A stretch of 64,000 nt of DNA from Mogibacterium neglectum (lineage in GTDB: Bacteria > Bacillota > Clostridia > Peptostreptococcales > Anaerovoracaceae). The notes beneath the pieces are model-generated. The model did not search any database. It was not told where the DNA came from and worked only from the letters and a program-made list of their open reading frames with translations. Within the stretch, counting starts at the first letter, position 1; every line of letters starts with the position of its first letter. A program made the position numbers and the translations under genes. Location of the stretch: contig NZ_CP128647.1 in assembly GCF_030644205.1 (NCBI RefSeq), forward strand, positions 806,001 to 870,000. The letters run 5' to 3'. Shown piece after piece: positions 43,998-52,491 of this stretch.

Positions 43998-44884
43998 ATG
44001 AAAAGGAGCGATAGAGCTCTCAATATAACATCTGATAACTGTAAACCGAGAGACAGAGCATACTTGCTACAATATGAAGAAGCCCTAAGGAGTGAAGCTC
44101 TCAGAGATCCTATACTAGTTCATATCAAATCTAGAGATGGACTAGTGCTCAAGGGGAGACTATATAAGAAGCAAAAAAATAAACCTAGAGCTGTTATAAT
44201 TGCCGTTCATGGTTTTCATAGCGGAGGCCTAAGAGATATGGGTAGATTCGCTGATATGTATTCAAGGAACGGATTTGATTATTTGATTATTTCTCAGAGA
44301 AGCCACTTTGATTCAGAAGGCAAATATCTAACATTTGGTGCAAAAGAGTCACGAGACGTCTTAGATTGGGTCAATATAGTGCGAAGAATATATTCACCAG
44401 ATATTCCGATAACTTTACATGGAGTATCCATGGGAGCGGCTACAGTTTTAATAGCTGCAGGCATACATGAGAATCTTGTAGATGAAAATAGTAAACCTAA
44501 CATTATCTGCTGCATAGCAGATAGCCCATATGACGATATAATAAGCCAGGTAGAGTATTTATTGGGAGAGAGGGGCAAAATATTACCAAAAAAGCAGCAA
44601 TCGGTCTATTTAAGGCAATTATGCGCCTTAAAGCAAAAGTCAATGTTAGAGATGCATCTCCGATTACATCTATGGCGAATATAAAACTGCCAATCATGTT
44701 TATACACGGAGAAGACGATAGATATGTGCTCCCCGAAAATTCAGTAAGATTGTATAAGGCATGCAATTCTAATGTTAAGGAATTACTTCTTGTAGAAGGA
44801 GCGGGGCATGTGTGTTCATACGTTTTAAAGCCATATGAATACGAGAAGGCATTCGTATCATTTGTGGTTAATTCCATAGAGTAA
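43998..44884 (+). pseudogene. Alpha/beta hydrolase (YqkD-like) in two frames: frameshifted or made by -1 frameshifting
   Basis: The zero frame (43998-44684, 228 residues) holds the oxyanion strand VHGFHSGGLRDM and nucleophile GVSMGA, but runs off into unrelated sequence after residue 199. The -1 frame carries on exactly where needed (AAIGLFKAIMRLKAKV) and supplies the missing acid (HGEDDRY) and histidine (EGAGHVCS) before stopping at 44884. Joined, the protein is 295 residues, a normal YqkD-like length. The switch falls on A_AAA_AAG at 44588-44594, the dnaX-type slippery heptamer, in the correct zero-frame phase. A loss of one A from a seven-A run is the simpler explanation. No ribosome site is evident before the ATG. 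Confidence 0.75.
44588..44632 (+). promoter_or_regulatory. Possible programmed -1 frameshift signal
   Basis: The slippery heptamer A_AAA_AAG (44588-44594) is preceded by an SD-like GGGAGAGAGGGG twelve bases upstream (44564-44575) and followed, after 14 bases, by an 8-base-pair hairpin TTTAAGGC (44609-44616) / GCCTTAAA (44625-44632). This is the three-part layout of the E. coli dnaX signal. The spacer to the hairpin is longer than usual. Confidence 0.35.
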
Positions 44885-44973
44885 CTTCAAGAGAGAGTTT
44901 TATAAGCAATGTTAACAGACTTTGAGCCGCATGATCTATACGGTTTTTAGTTTTGTTATTTGCAGAAACAATT

Positions 44974-45001
44974 AAAACCCCTCCCAATAGGGAGGGGTTT
45001 T
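44974..45001. terminator. Strong bidirectional terminator
   Basis: A perfect 12-base-pair stem AAAACCCCTCCC / GGGAGGGGTTTT has a four-base loop, between the convergent hydrolase and transporter genes. Confidence 0.9.
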
Positions 45002-45047
45002 GAGACTTTGATCATATAATTTATTATCTCTTTATGAGATTATAATC

Positions 45048-46454
45048 TTATTTCGCACCAAAGAAATCCTTGAACTGACCATAAACAATCATAGCCATGA
45101 AAAGAGGTCCAATCCATCTGATACAGAAGTTGTAGAAACCTCTTGTCTTGAATGTACGAGCTCCACCGTTTTCGATTTCTTCATCGAGGGAGTGAGGCAC
45201 GAACCATCCAAGCAATATAGCCATGATGAGACCTGTTAGTGGCATCAAGAGACCTTCAGCTAGACAATCCCATACACTGAGAACATCAGCCTGTCCGAAT
45301 AGGTGGAACCAATTCATCTTAGGGTTTCCGCCTAGGCAGTCAGCAGTTGTTAGGAAGTTCCCTACGAATGCTGCAAGTGCCATGATTAACGAAACCTTAA
45401 CTCTGCTTGCAGGCTTACCAGCCTTTACCCTGGAGTCGAGTATAGCAGAGATACCAGCTTCCATCATTCCGATTGAGGAAGATAGAGCAGCGAAGAATAC
45501 GAGTAGCCAGAATGCAAGCTGGAAGATCTTACCAGCAGCTCCCATTGATTGGAATACAGTAGTCATCGAAACGAATAGTAGTCCAGGACCACCGCTTGGC
45601 TTTAGACCAAATGCGAATACAGCTGGCATAATAGCCATTCCAGCGAGAACAGCTACTAGGGAGTCACCTGCGGTGATGATAGCAGCATTAGACTCGAGGT
45701 TTTCCTTCTTACCAAGGTATGAACCGTAAGCGATGATGCAACCAGAAGCAAGTGATAGTGAGAAGAACATCTGTCCACCAGCTAGTCTTACTACTTCGAA
45801 GAAGTCCTTCTTCCACATTGATAAATCAGGGTAGAAGAGGAACTTAAGTCCAGGACCAGCTCCAGGAAGTGTGCAAGATCTGATAACTACAGCTATTAGT
45901 AGGAAGAATAGTGCAGGCATAGCGATTTTACAGAACTTCTCGATACCGCCTGATACGCCTCCGAATACGATTACCATAGTAAGTATAAGGAATCCAGCCA
46001 TCCATGCTACGGAGTTTCCAACGTTTCCAATCATACCTCCGAATAGGGCAGCAGGATCTCCTGTGTTGAGAACTGCGTTCTTGCTGAATAGAGCCTGAAT
46101 TGACTCAAATAAGTATTTAGTGATGTATCCACCAAATGTGCAGTAGAAGCAGATTAGGAACCAAGGAACGATAGTCTGAAGAACACCGTTGAACTTGAAT
46201 CTGTGATCAGCCTCTTTGTATGCTTCGATAGCAGCCTTCTGAGTCTTACGTCCAAGAGCAATCTCGGATAGCATCAGAGGGTAACCTACTACGATAGCAA
46301 GAATTGTGTAAATAATTAGGAATGCGAATCCGCCACCAAGTCCTAGCTTATAAGGGAAGGACCATAGGTTACCAAGACCTACAGCGGAACCAAGTGCAGC
46401 CATCAAAAATCCAAAATTGGAATTAAATTGGCCTTTGTTGTTTTCCTGTTCCAT
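45048..46454 (-). CDS. Sodium-dependent neurotransmitter-symporter family transporter
   Basis: The 468-residue protein has eleven or so membrane helices, as in bacterial MhsT/TnaT amino-acid symporters. The sodium-site helix 1 GSAVGLGNLWSFPYKLGLGGGFAF (residues about 17-40, unwound GNLW) and helix 6 MFFSLSLASGCIIAYGSY are diagnostic. GGAGGTTATTTAAC precedes the ATG. It has a consensus promoter on the minus strand about 50 bases upstream. The amino acid transported cannot be told. Confidence 0.9.
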   Translation of the reverse strand: MEQENNKGQFNSNFGFLMAALGSAVGLGNLWSFPYKLGLGGGFAFLIIYTILAIVVGYPLMLSEIALGRKTQKAAIEAYKEADHRFKFNGVLQTIVPWFLICFYCTFGGYITKYLFESIQALFSKNAVLNTGDPAALFGGMIGNVGNSVAWMAGFLILTMVIVFGGVSGGIEKFCKIAMPALFFLLIAVVIRSCTLPGAGPGLKFLFYPDLSMWKKDFFEVVRLAGGQMFFSLSLASGCIIAYGSYLGKKENLESNAAIITAGDSLVAVLAGMAIMPAVFAFGLKPSGGPGLLFVSMTTVFQSMGAAGKIFQLAFWLLVFFAALSSSIGMMEAGISAILDSRVKAGKPASRVKVSLIMALAAFVGNFLTTADCLGGNPKMNWFHLFGQADVLSVWDCLAEGLLMPLTGLIMAILLGWFVPHSLDEEIENGGARTFKTRGFYNFCIRWIGPLFMAMIVYGQFKDFFGAK

Positions 46455-46508
46455 GTTAAATAACCTCCATACATAGAATAATCAAAGTCCTATTACAAGT
46501 ACAGTCTG

Positions 46509-46537
46509 ATTATAAAATCGGTATTTTGTGTTGTCAA
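46509..46537 (-). promoter_or_regulatory. Consensus sigma-A promoter of the sodium symporter
   Basis: On the minus strand TTGACA (46537-46532), exactly 17 bases, then TATAAT (46514-46509): a perfect consensus promoter, giving a start near 46502. Confidence 0.8.
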
Positions 46538-46613
46538 TATGACTTTGTTATCACAAAATTGACACTTTCGGATGATATACCCTAAAAGCCTTTTATTTGA
46601 ACGATTACATAGA

Positions 46614-46657
46614 TATTGACATAATTTAAATTATTAATATTTTTTGTTATGTCAATA
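46614..46657. promoter_or_regulatory. 11-base inverted repeat TATTGACATAA / TTATGTCAATA
   Basis: Exact arms at 46614-46624 and 46647-46657 surround a 22-base AT-rich loop. A related TGTCAAT/ATTGACA pair lies at 46532-46538 and 46558-46564, its left arm overlapping the -35 box of the symporter promoter. The repetition suggests operator sites. Confidence 0.4.
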
Positions 46658-46721
46658 AATATTTTAGAAAATAGTTAGAATTTATAACAGTATTATTAAA
46701 GTGAAAGTTGCTTTTATATTG

Positions 46722-46759
46722 AAAAAAATAAAGCTCCAAAGTAATAGCGGAGCTTTATT
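46722..46759 (-). terminator. Factor-independent terminator of the PBP gene
   Basis: AATAAAGCTCC / GGAGCTTTATT stem with a T-run on the minus-strand 3' side. Confidence 0.8.
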
Positions 46760-46813
46760 ATCGCAATTAAATTTTCGTACTTATAAAATTTTAATAACCA
46801 AATCAACCAAACT

Positions 46814-49762
46814 TTATGCACCAGGGATGGTAGGTCCAGAGTTCGTATTTTGTGATGATTGGCTGGTATCATCATCAGTATCATCGTCCTCATCATATTG
46901 CTGCTGATGTTGCTGCTGAGGAGTAGGTTTAGGCTGTACATATGTAGAGCGACCTTTTTCTGTACCTTTAGTGTAGTATTCGTTTCCTACCTTTACTACA
47001 TCGCTTGGCATTGATTTATACTTACCAGTTTTAGCATTAGGAACCTGATTCATAATCCTGCCCCAAAGTCTTGCAGCCATCCCAGACATGGATGATAACT
47101 TGATATTAACGTCAGTACCAATCCACAAGGAAGCTGCATAATTAGGAGTAAATCCATCGAACCAAATGTCGTAATTGCTGTTAGTAGTACCAGTCTTACC
47201 GCCGGCTTGAACACCACTTATAGATGCCGCTCCAGCAATACCGTTTGATACTACGGTTCTAAGCATATCAGTCATGATAAAGGCAACTCCTTCATCCATA
47301 ACCTTAGTTTTCTTCGACTTGTTCTTTAAAAGAACTTTACCATGCCTATCTGTAACTTTAGTGTAAGCGATAGAGGATTGGCGTACACCTCCATTAGGGA
47401 AGGTAGCATAAGCCTGTGCCATCTCGAGAGGAATTACACCATTTGTAAGACCTCCGAGTGCGAGTGCTGCAGAGTTCATATCGCTAGTATCGCCTTTAGT
47501 AACTATGGTTGTTAGTCCAAACTTCTTTAGCATATCCGCAGAATATTCATTTCCTACCTGAAGCTGAATCTTTACAGCAATAGTGTTAATCGATTGCTGC
47601 AGTCCTTTACGCATGGTTACAGGACCAGTGAAGCTGTTACTTGCGTTTTTAGGCCATACTTTCCCGTTGAATGTCATCTGTTCATCGACAATCGTGGATG
47701 ATGCGGTTAAATAGCTACCATAGCTCTTGACTCCTTGCTTATCGTGCTTATAATCGACAAACGGCCATGTTTCACCTTTTTCTGCATAGTCGAAACTCTT
47801 CTGAAGTGCCGCACCATATACGGATAGTGGCTTTATTGATGAACCGGCCTGCCTTGGGTTAAGCGCACGATTATACAATCTGCTACCAGATTGACCTCGA
47901 CCTCCTACCATAGCCTTTATCTTGCCGCTTCCGACTTCTACTACAACCATCGCTGCCTGCGGCTGAATAGTCTTCTCGTTTAAAGAGTATGCGTCTGGTT
48001 TAATGATCAATGTATTTCCAGACTTAACCATAGCCTTAGGGAAGTCCTTAAAATAGCTCTTATCAATAACTAAATTGTCGTTACTATCTAGTTTCTTATA
48101 CTTACTTGGCACATTTATAAATCCACCTGAATATATGTAGAATGTACCGTTTTCTTGAACATATTGTTTCTTGAACTCAAGGCTATAATTAACTTTTCCC
48201 CCAGCCTTTGTAGTGAATATGTTAAGTCTCTTGTTGCGTTTAATAGTAACTGAACCATCTTTATTAATAGTTGCTTCATCACTCTTTAGTGTAAAATCAC
48301 CATCAGAATTGAAGCTATCGTTATAATCATATAATAGGATGTTTCCATTTGCACCTATTACATTGCCAGAAGAATCCTTGCGGATACTTACTAGGGAAGG
48401 GAAGTTCGATCCCGTTTCAAATTCCTTAGTTATTACACTCTGTGCTGTAGAATCCATGGTGGAGTGTATCTGTAGTCCTCCAGTATAGATCATCCTTTCA
48501 GCTTCTTCTGGTGAAATATTATATTTCTTCTGTAGGTCATGAGATACTTCGTCAATTACATATTCGTTGAAATATGAATTAACGCTCTTGTTGCTCTTAA
48601 CAGATGGGTTTATGAAGTTGATTAAGTCTTTTTTATAAGCTGATTTAAATTCTTTATCCGTTATATACCCCTGTTCGTGCATCAGTTTGAGGGCTGTATC
48701 CCGACGATTTTTAGATGTGTCATTAGCTATATAAGTATCTGGGTCACGTAGGATTATATTCGTATTTCCTTCGGTTACGGAGTCTTTACCCACAAGTTTA
48801 ACTAGCGCATAAGTATCAGGCGCTTGAGGTAGGGCAGCAAGCGCTGCGCATTCATCTAGAGTTAAGTCCTTAGGGTCTTTGGAGAAATAAGCATGCGATG
48901 CTGAATAGACACCATAACTTCCAAAACCTAGATAAATAGTATTAAGGTAAGCTTCAATGATTTGTTTCTTTGATAAAGACCTTTCAATCTGGCTAGCGTA
49001 GTACATCTCGAGGATTTTACGCTTGATGCTTCGCTGACTCTTTATCTTTGGCAAGTATACATTACGTGCGAGCTGCTGCGTTATTGTACTTGTTCCACTT
49101 ATATGACCAGATCCTGTAAATGACTGAACTACGGCTCCCGTCATCCTAGTCCAGTTGAATCCGTGGTGTTTCCAGAAAGTCTTATCCTCTAGTGCGACAA
49201 AAGCGTTGATCATATTCTTAGGCATATCTTTATAAGAGATGAGCTGTCTATCCTGGTTATAAAAAACAGTTGAAACCTTTTTGTCTTGATCATCGTAAAT
49301 TACTGAGCTCTGAGCTACCGAATCGTAGATGTTTTCTGGGTCAATCTTTGGAGCAGTGCTGATCACAACGAATGTATAAAGAATTGTAATCACAAATAAG
49401 ATAGCAAATAAAATTATGAGATCCTTTGCGATTTTTCCTTTGCTTATAACTTTCGGTGTATTTTTCACTTTTTTTCCATTGACAACTACCGATGCGCCGA
49501 GACTTTTGTTGTAGTAGGGATTATCCTTAAGAAACAGTCTGTCTCTTAATGGCTCACCATTCCCCTTGATTAAGCGTGCAAGGAAAGAGCCTTTAGTTTT
49601 AGGTTTATTTTTTTTGTTTCTATTGCTGCTTTTAGCTGACGAAGCATCTCCTGTACTAGGAGATGTCTGTGATGTATCGTCGCTGTCAAGCTTTTCAAAC
49701 TTCGATAGAAATTCATCTATTTCACGTTCGTTATTAGAAATCTTGTCATTATCAGACTTCAT
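46814..49762 (-). CDS. Class A penicillin-binding protein (PBP1A type)
   Basis: This bifunctional peptidoglycan glycosyltransferase/transpeptidase has 982 residues. A charged cytosolic N-terminus is followed by one membrane helix (about 113-135), then the glycosyltransferase domain with catalytic glutamate E192 in EDKTFWKHHG and QQLARNVYL. The transpeptidase has S641-SIK-K644, the SIN motif in GLQQSINT and KTG in GGKTGTTNS. The C-terminal tail is low-complexity: Gln-rich, then Asp-rich, then Ser/Asn-rich. About 130 residues near 470-600 between the two catalytic domains form an extra beta-rich insert. GGAGGGTTTCTA precedes the ATG. Confidence 0.92.
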   Translation of the reverse strand: MKSDNDKISNNEREIDEFLSKFEKLDSDDTSQTSPSTGDASSAKSSNRNKKNKPKTKGSFLARLIKGNGEPLRDRLFLKDNPYYNKSLGASVVVNGKKVKNTPKVISKGKIAKDLIILFAILFVITILYTFVVISTAPKIDPENIYDSVAQSSVIYDDQDKKVSTVFYNQDRQLISYKDMPKNMINAFVALEDKTFWKHHGFNWTRMTGAVVQSFTGSGHISGTSTITQQLARNVYLPKIKSQRSIKRKILEMYYASQIERSLSKKQIIEAYLNTIYLGFGSYGVYSASHAYFSKDPKDLTLDECAALAALPQAPDTYALVKLVGKDSVTEGNTNIILRDPDTYIANDTSKNRRDTALKLMHEQGYITDKEFKSAYKKDLINFINPSVKSNKSVNSYFNEYVIDEVSHDLQKKYNISPEEAERMIYTGGLQIHSTMDSTAQSVITKEFETGSNFPSLVSIRKDSSGNVIGANGNILLYDYNDSFNSDGDFTLKSDEATINKDGSVTIKRNKRLNIFTTKAGGKVNYSLEFKKQYVQENGTFYIYSGGFINVPSKYKKLDSNDNLVIDKSYFKDFPKAMVKSGNTLIIKPDAYSLNEKTIQPQAAMVVVEVGSGKIKAMVGGRGQSGSRLYNRALNPRQAGSSIKPLSVYGAALQKSFDYAEKGETWPFVDYKHDKQGVKSYGSYLTASSTIVDEQMTFNGKVWPKNASNSFTGPVTMRKGLQQSINTIAVKIQLQVGNEYSADMLKKFGLTTIVTKGDTSDMNSAALALGGLTNGVIPLEMAQAYATFPNGGVRQSSIAYTKVTDRHGKVLLKNKSKKTKVMDEGVAFIMTDMLRTVVSNGIAGAASISGVQAGGKTGTTNSNYDIWFDGFTPNYAASLWIGTDVNIKLSSMSGMAARLWGRIMNQVPNAKTGKYKSMPSDVVKVGNEYYTKGTEKGRSTYVQPKPTPQQQHQQQYDEDDDTDDDTSQSSQNTNSGPTIPGA

Positions 49763-49881
49763 TAGAAACCCTCCAATTATAAATAATAAATATAAAGTAA
49801 ATTATCACATTATATAATCCATATCATTATATCATATATATTCATATGAAAAATATTAATAGAAACTTAAATTATTATATA

Positions 49882-49932
49882 TAAAAACGCTTCTTTGTTT
49901 ATTTGAGAATCATCAAATAGGGAAGAAGCGTT
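49882..49932 (-). terminator. Factor-independent terminator of the exported protein gene
   Basis: AACGCTTCTT / AAGAAGCGTT outer stem with inner ATTTGA/TCAAAT pairs; the T-run lies on the minus-strand 3' side. Confidence 0.75.
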
Positions 49933-50000
49933 AGACACTGGTGCTTTAAATAAAAACGATACAATCTCAACTCATACCATCATATTAATCAAATGCACCT

Positions 50001-51470
50001 TTAAAGGTTGATTAGTCCAGATTTTGTATAAGAGTTTATGTAGTTTAGAAGAGTATTCGTTACCTTTATACCTGCCTCCGGATCATTATCATTTAGGTTA
50101 ATATGAGTAATATTAGCTTTAGCTTGAACATTACTAAGCAATGACATCGTTGTAAATTTTTGATCTCTATCAATTGGAATAGCGATTGTCTGCGCTGCTT
50201 TATCATTTACATTTGAGTAAATTGAACTAAGTGCGCTAGAAAGTTTCTGGTCTTTGTTTTCATATGCACTATATAAGTCATATGTATTTATTGTTAGACC
50301 CGCTAGTGATGCTGCCGATGTATTATCTTTGATTATTTGATCGCGATATGCGTTTGTAACACCTGTTGTATTCATCCTGAGATGCATAATGTCACCTTCG
50401 ACATATAACTCTTCAATCGTATTTGTCGCATAGACATCCCCTTTTGAATACTTGTTAGGAATCTTATCGTCATCGCTAAATCTATAATTGCTATTTTTAT
50501 CGATATACAGATATGTTGTTAAATAATCAATCGTACTTTGAGATATTGCTGTATCCGGTAATTTTGATTCATCTGTGACAACAGAATATGTCATCTTGGC
50601 ATCTGGAAAATACTTCTTATTTGCTTTCATAAATTTTTCAACTTGGCCGTCAAAATATTCCTTTGTATCATCGAGGTTATATGAATCTACGAGAAGCGTG
50701 AATTCAAGAGAACTTGGATACATATTACCGTTATTTCCGAATTTCAAATCTGCAATCTGATATGAGACTGATTTGTTTTTATATTTAGATACAATAGAAC
50801 TGAATACCTCAAACACATCTGGTTGTTGTGATATATAAGAACTAGGGGCATCGGTCTTGATACCACTAATCTTAATTTTAATGCCAGTATTTTGTGCTCG
50901 TGGTTCTGTGGTATAAGGGATAGAGATATCGCTCATGCCACTTGCGAAAGAGCTGTTTGATATATATAGTTTCTTTCCACCGCTTACATATACTACATTA
51001 GAATTAGCTGGGATATATGATTTGTTTATATTTTTGGCCCCAATGTGCTCATTGTTTTCGTTGTTCATAAAAATTGCTATTACACTGCCTCCATTTGTCT
51101 TGGAAGTTGATACTTCATGGAGAGTCGCAAGTGTATCAGCATCAATAGCCACGGTCTTGTAATTATAATCAGCTACAACAACAGTAGCAGGAGCTGTGAC
51201 ATCTGATGCTGTCTTAGTGATTATTATATTGCCGTGTTCATCAGTTATATATATGACCTTGTCTTTAGCGGTTTCATTTTCAATAAATTTCTGCAGTTCA
51301 GTGTTAGATTTAAAATCATTTGATTTTGATAAGAGATTCTCACGAAAACTCAAGTAGTTCTCTTTGTTAACAAGTCGAGTCTTTGTCATTTCATAATAAG
51401 CGATTATACCGACAAACGCTAAGACAATCACGAGTACAATAGCCGTAGTTTTTTTATTAGAATTACGCAT
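50001..51470 (-). CDS. Membrane-anchored extracellular protein, possibly a degenerate M20-like fold
   Basis: The 489-residue protein has a short basic start, one membrane helix (about residues 9-27) and a large external part. The start is ATG 51470, which follows AAAGGG; 28 further upstream codons have no ribosome site. The order of segments is loosely like an M20 metallopeptidase: GSVIAIFMNNENNEHIGA recalls the acidic segment before the metal glutamates, KIKISGIKTD the dimerisation strand, and DPEAGIKVTNTLLNYI the final helix. The expected metal-binding His/Asp/Glu set is not visible, so if related it is inactive. This resemblance is tentative; otherwise it is an unknown protein. Confidence 0.5.
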   Translation of the reverse strand: MRNSNKKTTAIVLVIVLAFVGIIAYYEMTKTRLVNKENYLSFRENLLSKSNDFKSNTELQKFIENETAKDKVIYITDEHGNIIITKTASDVTAPATVVVADYNYKTVAIDADTLATLHEVSTSKTNGGSVIAIFMNNENNEHIGAKNINKSYIPANSNVVYVSGGKKLYISNSSFASGMSDISIPYTTEPRAQNTGIKIKISGIKTDAPSSYISQQPDVFEVFSSIVSKYKNKSVSYQIADLKFGNNGNMYPSSLEFTLLVDSYNLDDTKEYFDGQVEKFMKANKKYFPDAKMTYSVVTDESKLPDTAISQSTIDYLTTYLYIDKNSNYRFSDDDKIPNKYSKGDVYATNTIEELYVEGDIMHLRMNTTGVTNAYRDQIIKDNTSAASLAGLTINTYDLYSAYENKDQKLSSALSSIYSNVNDKAAQTIAIPIDRDQKFTTMSLLSNVQAKANITHINLNDNDPEAGIKVTNTLLNYINSYTKSGLINL

Positions 51471-51671
51471 GGAAACCCTTTCACTCTTTTTTATATTTCT
51501 GATATAGGCTTTATTATACAGAGTAAGTGTGAAGATTAAAACAAGAAAAGACACTATTATGCTACTTAATTAATTTCTAACCTACTTAATGGTAATAGAT
51601 ATTCAAAATTAAAGTTGATTTAGTTAATATTGTTTTTATAATCAATGATTGGAAAAATGATAACAAATCTC

Positions 51672-51701
51672 TTGCACCTAGTGCAATTGTTGTGTTATAA
51701 T
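51672..51701 (+). promoter_or_regulatory. rpmB promoter with overlapping palindrome
   Basis: TTGCAC (51672-51677), 18 bases, TATAAT (51696-51701) with an upstream TG make an extended -10 promoter. The -35 box is the left arm of a perfect palindrome TTGCAC-CTA-GTGCAA (51672-51686). Confidence 0.65.
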
Positions 51702-51755
51702 TTTCATCGCGTTACTAGTTAACGCTACTATATTAACTACAAGGAGGTGCGGCAA

Positions 51756-51947
51756 ATGTCCAGAAAATGTGAAGTTTGCGGTAAGGGTCAAGCTTCGGGA
51801 AACGCTGTTTCTCATTCTAACAGACATTCGAAGAGAAAGTGGAATGCTAATATTCAGTCTGTAAGGATTAGCGAGAACGGTACGGTCAGAAAGGCAAACG
51901 TTTGCACGAGTTGCCTGAGATCTGGCAAAGTAGACCGTGCCATTTAG
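51756..51947 (+). CDS. rpmB: Large-subunit ribosomal protein L28
   Basis: This 63-residue ribosomal protein is of the zinc-binding type: CEVCGK near the start and CTSCLRSGK near the end supply two C-x2-C pairs. AAGGAGGTG lies six bases before ATG 51756; the longer frame starts within the ribosome site. A perfect terminator follows. Confidence 0.95.
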   Translation: MSRKCEVCGKGQASGNAVSHSNRHSKRKWNANIQSVRISENGTVRKANVCTSCLRSGKVDRAI

Positions 51948-51966
51948 TCTATATACCCGAAATCTT

Positions 51967-51998
51967 GTCTTAAACGGTTTGCCGTTTAAGACTTTTTT
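51967..51998 (+). terminator. Factor-independent terminator after rpmB
   Basis: Perfect 11-base-pair stem GTCTTAAACGG / CCGTTTAAGAC followed by six T. Confidence 0.9.
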
Positions 51999-52089
51999 AT
52001 TTCTTGGTATTTAAAAATGCTGTTTAATCGCTATTATCTGGATAATCATATATAATCATTAATTAAGATGTGTAAAAACGGAGGATAGT

Positions 52090-52488
52090 ATGAAACTACT
52101 CAGCAATTCAGAATATGGAACCGTCAAGATTAGTAAACATGTTATAGACAAACTCGTGCTTGATGCACTGCTTAAATATGAAAATGTAGTCACACCATGC
52201 AGCCAGACTGGAAAGCCATTAAGAAGAGGCTTTTTCTCTGGCATAAATGATCTGCTTTCTTCAGTTGAGGTTCGAGATTCGGATAATGGCATTTATATTG
52301 TCTTCTATACTATAGTAAAGTTTGGGGAAAGTATTAATGAGGTTAGCAATGCTATTTTTGATAGTATTGAACATGATTTCGAAATGTTTTCTCTTAGCAA
52401 ACCAGTAGAGATAAAGGAGTGCATTAAAGGTGTGCAAGCTGAACATATCATGAAGAGAGATGTTGAAGTAAGTAGGGTAAACGAATAG
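52090..52488 (+). CDS. Asp23/Gls24 family protein (YloU-like)
   Basis: The 132-residue protein has the alpha/beta layout of the Asp23/Gls24 envelope-stress family: GTVKISKHVIDKLVLDALLKYENV, then NGIYIVFYTIVKFGESINEVSNAIFDSIEHDFEMF. In Bacillus and many clostridia yloU lies between rpmB and fakA-recG; here recG follows directly after three bases and fakA is missing from the cluster. GGAGGATAGT precedes the ATG. Confidence 0.78.
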   Translation: MKLLSNSEYGTVKISKHVIDKLVLDALLKYENVVTPCSQTGKPLRRGFFSGINDLLSSVEVRDSDNGIYIVFYTIVKFGESINEVSNAIFDSIEHDFEMFSLSKPVEIKECIKGVQAEHIMKRDVEVSRVNE

Positions 52489-52491
52489 ATT

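Larger units (their letters stand above)
46455..46813. other. Intergenic stretch with promoter and inverted repeats
   Basis: The stretch holds the minus-strand promoter of the sodium symporter (46509-46537), two inverted-repeat pairs built on TGTCAAT/ATTGACA, and the terminator of the PBP gene (46722-46759). Confidence 0.65.

Noticed and set aside
43998-44020. Internal AAAAGGAG after the hydrolase ATG as a ribosome site for a later start
   Set aside because: No start codon follows at a workable distance in frame.
44621-44884. Separate small alpha/beta hydrolase gene
   Set aside because: It is the in-register continuation of the upstream hydrolase in the -1 frame; its first ATG lies inside homologous sequence and has no ribosome site.
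46701-46907. 68-codon plus-strand frame across the PBP gene end
   Set aside because: Runs through the PBP terminator and antisense to its low-complexity tail; no ribosome site.
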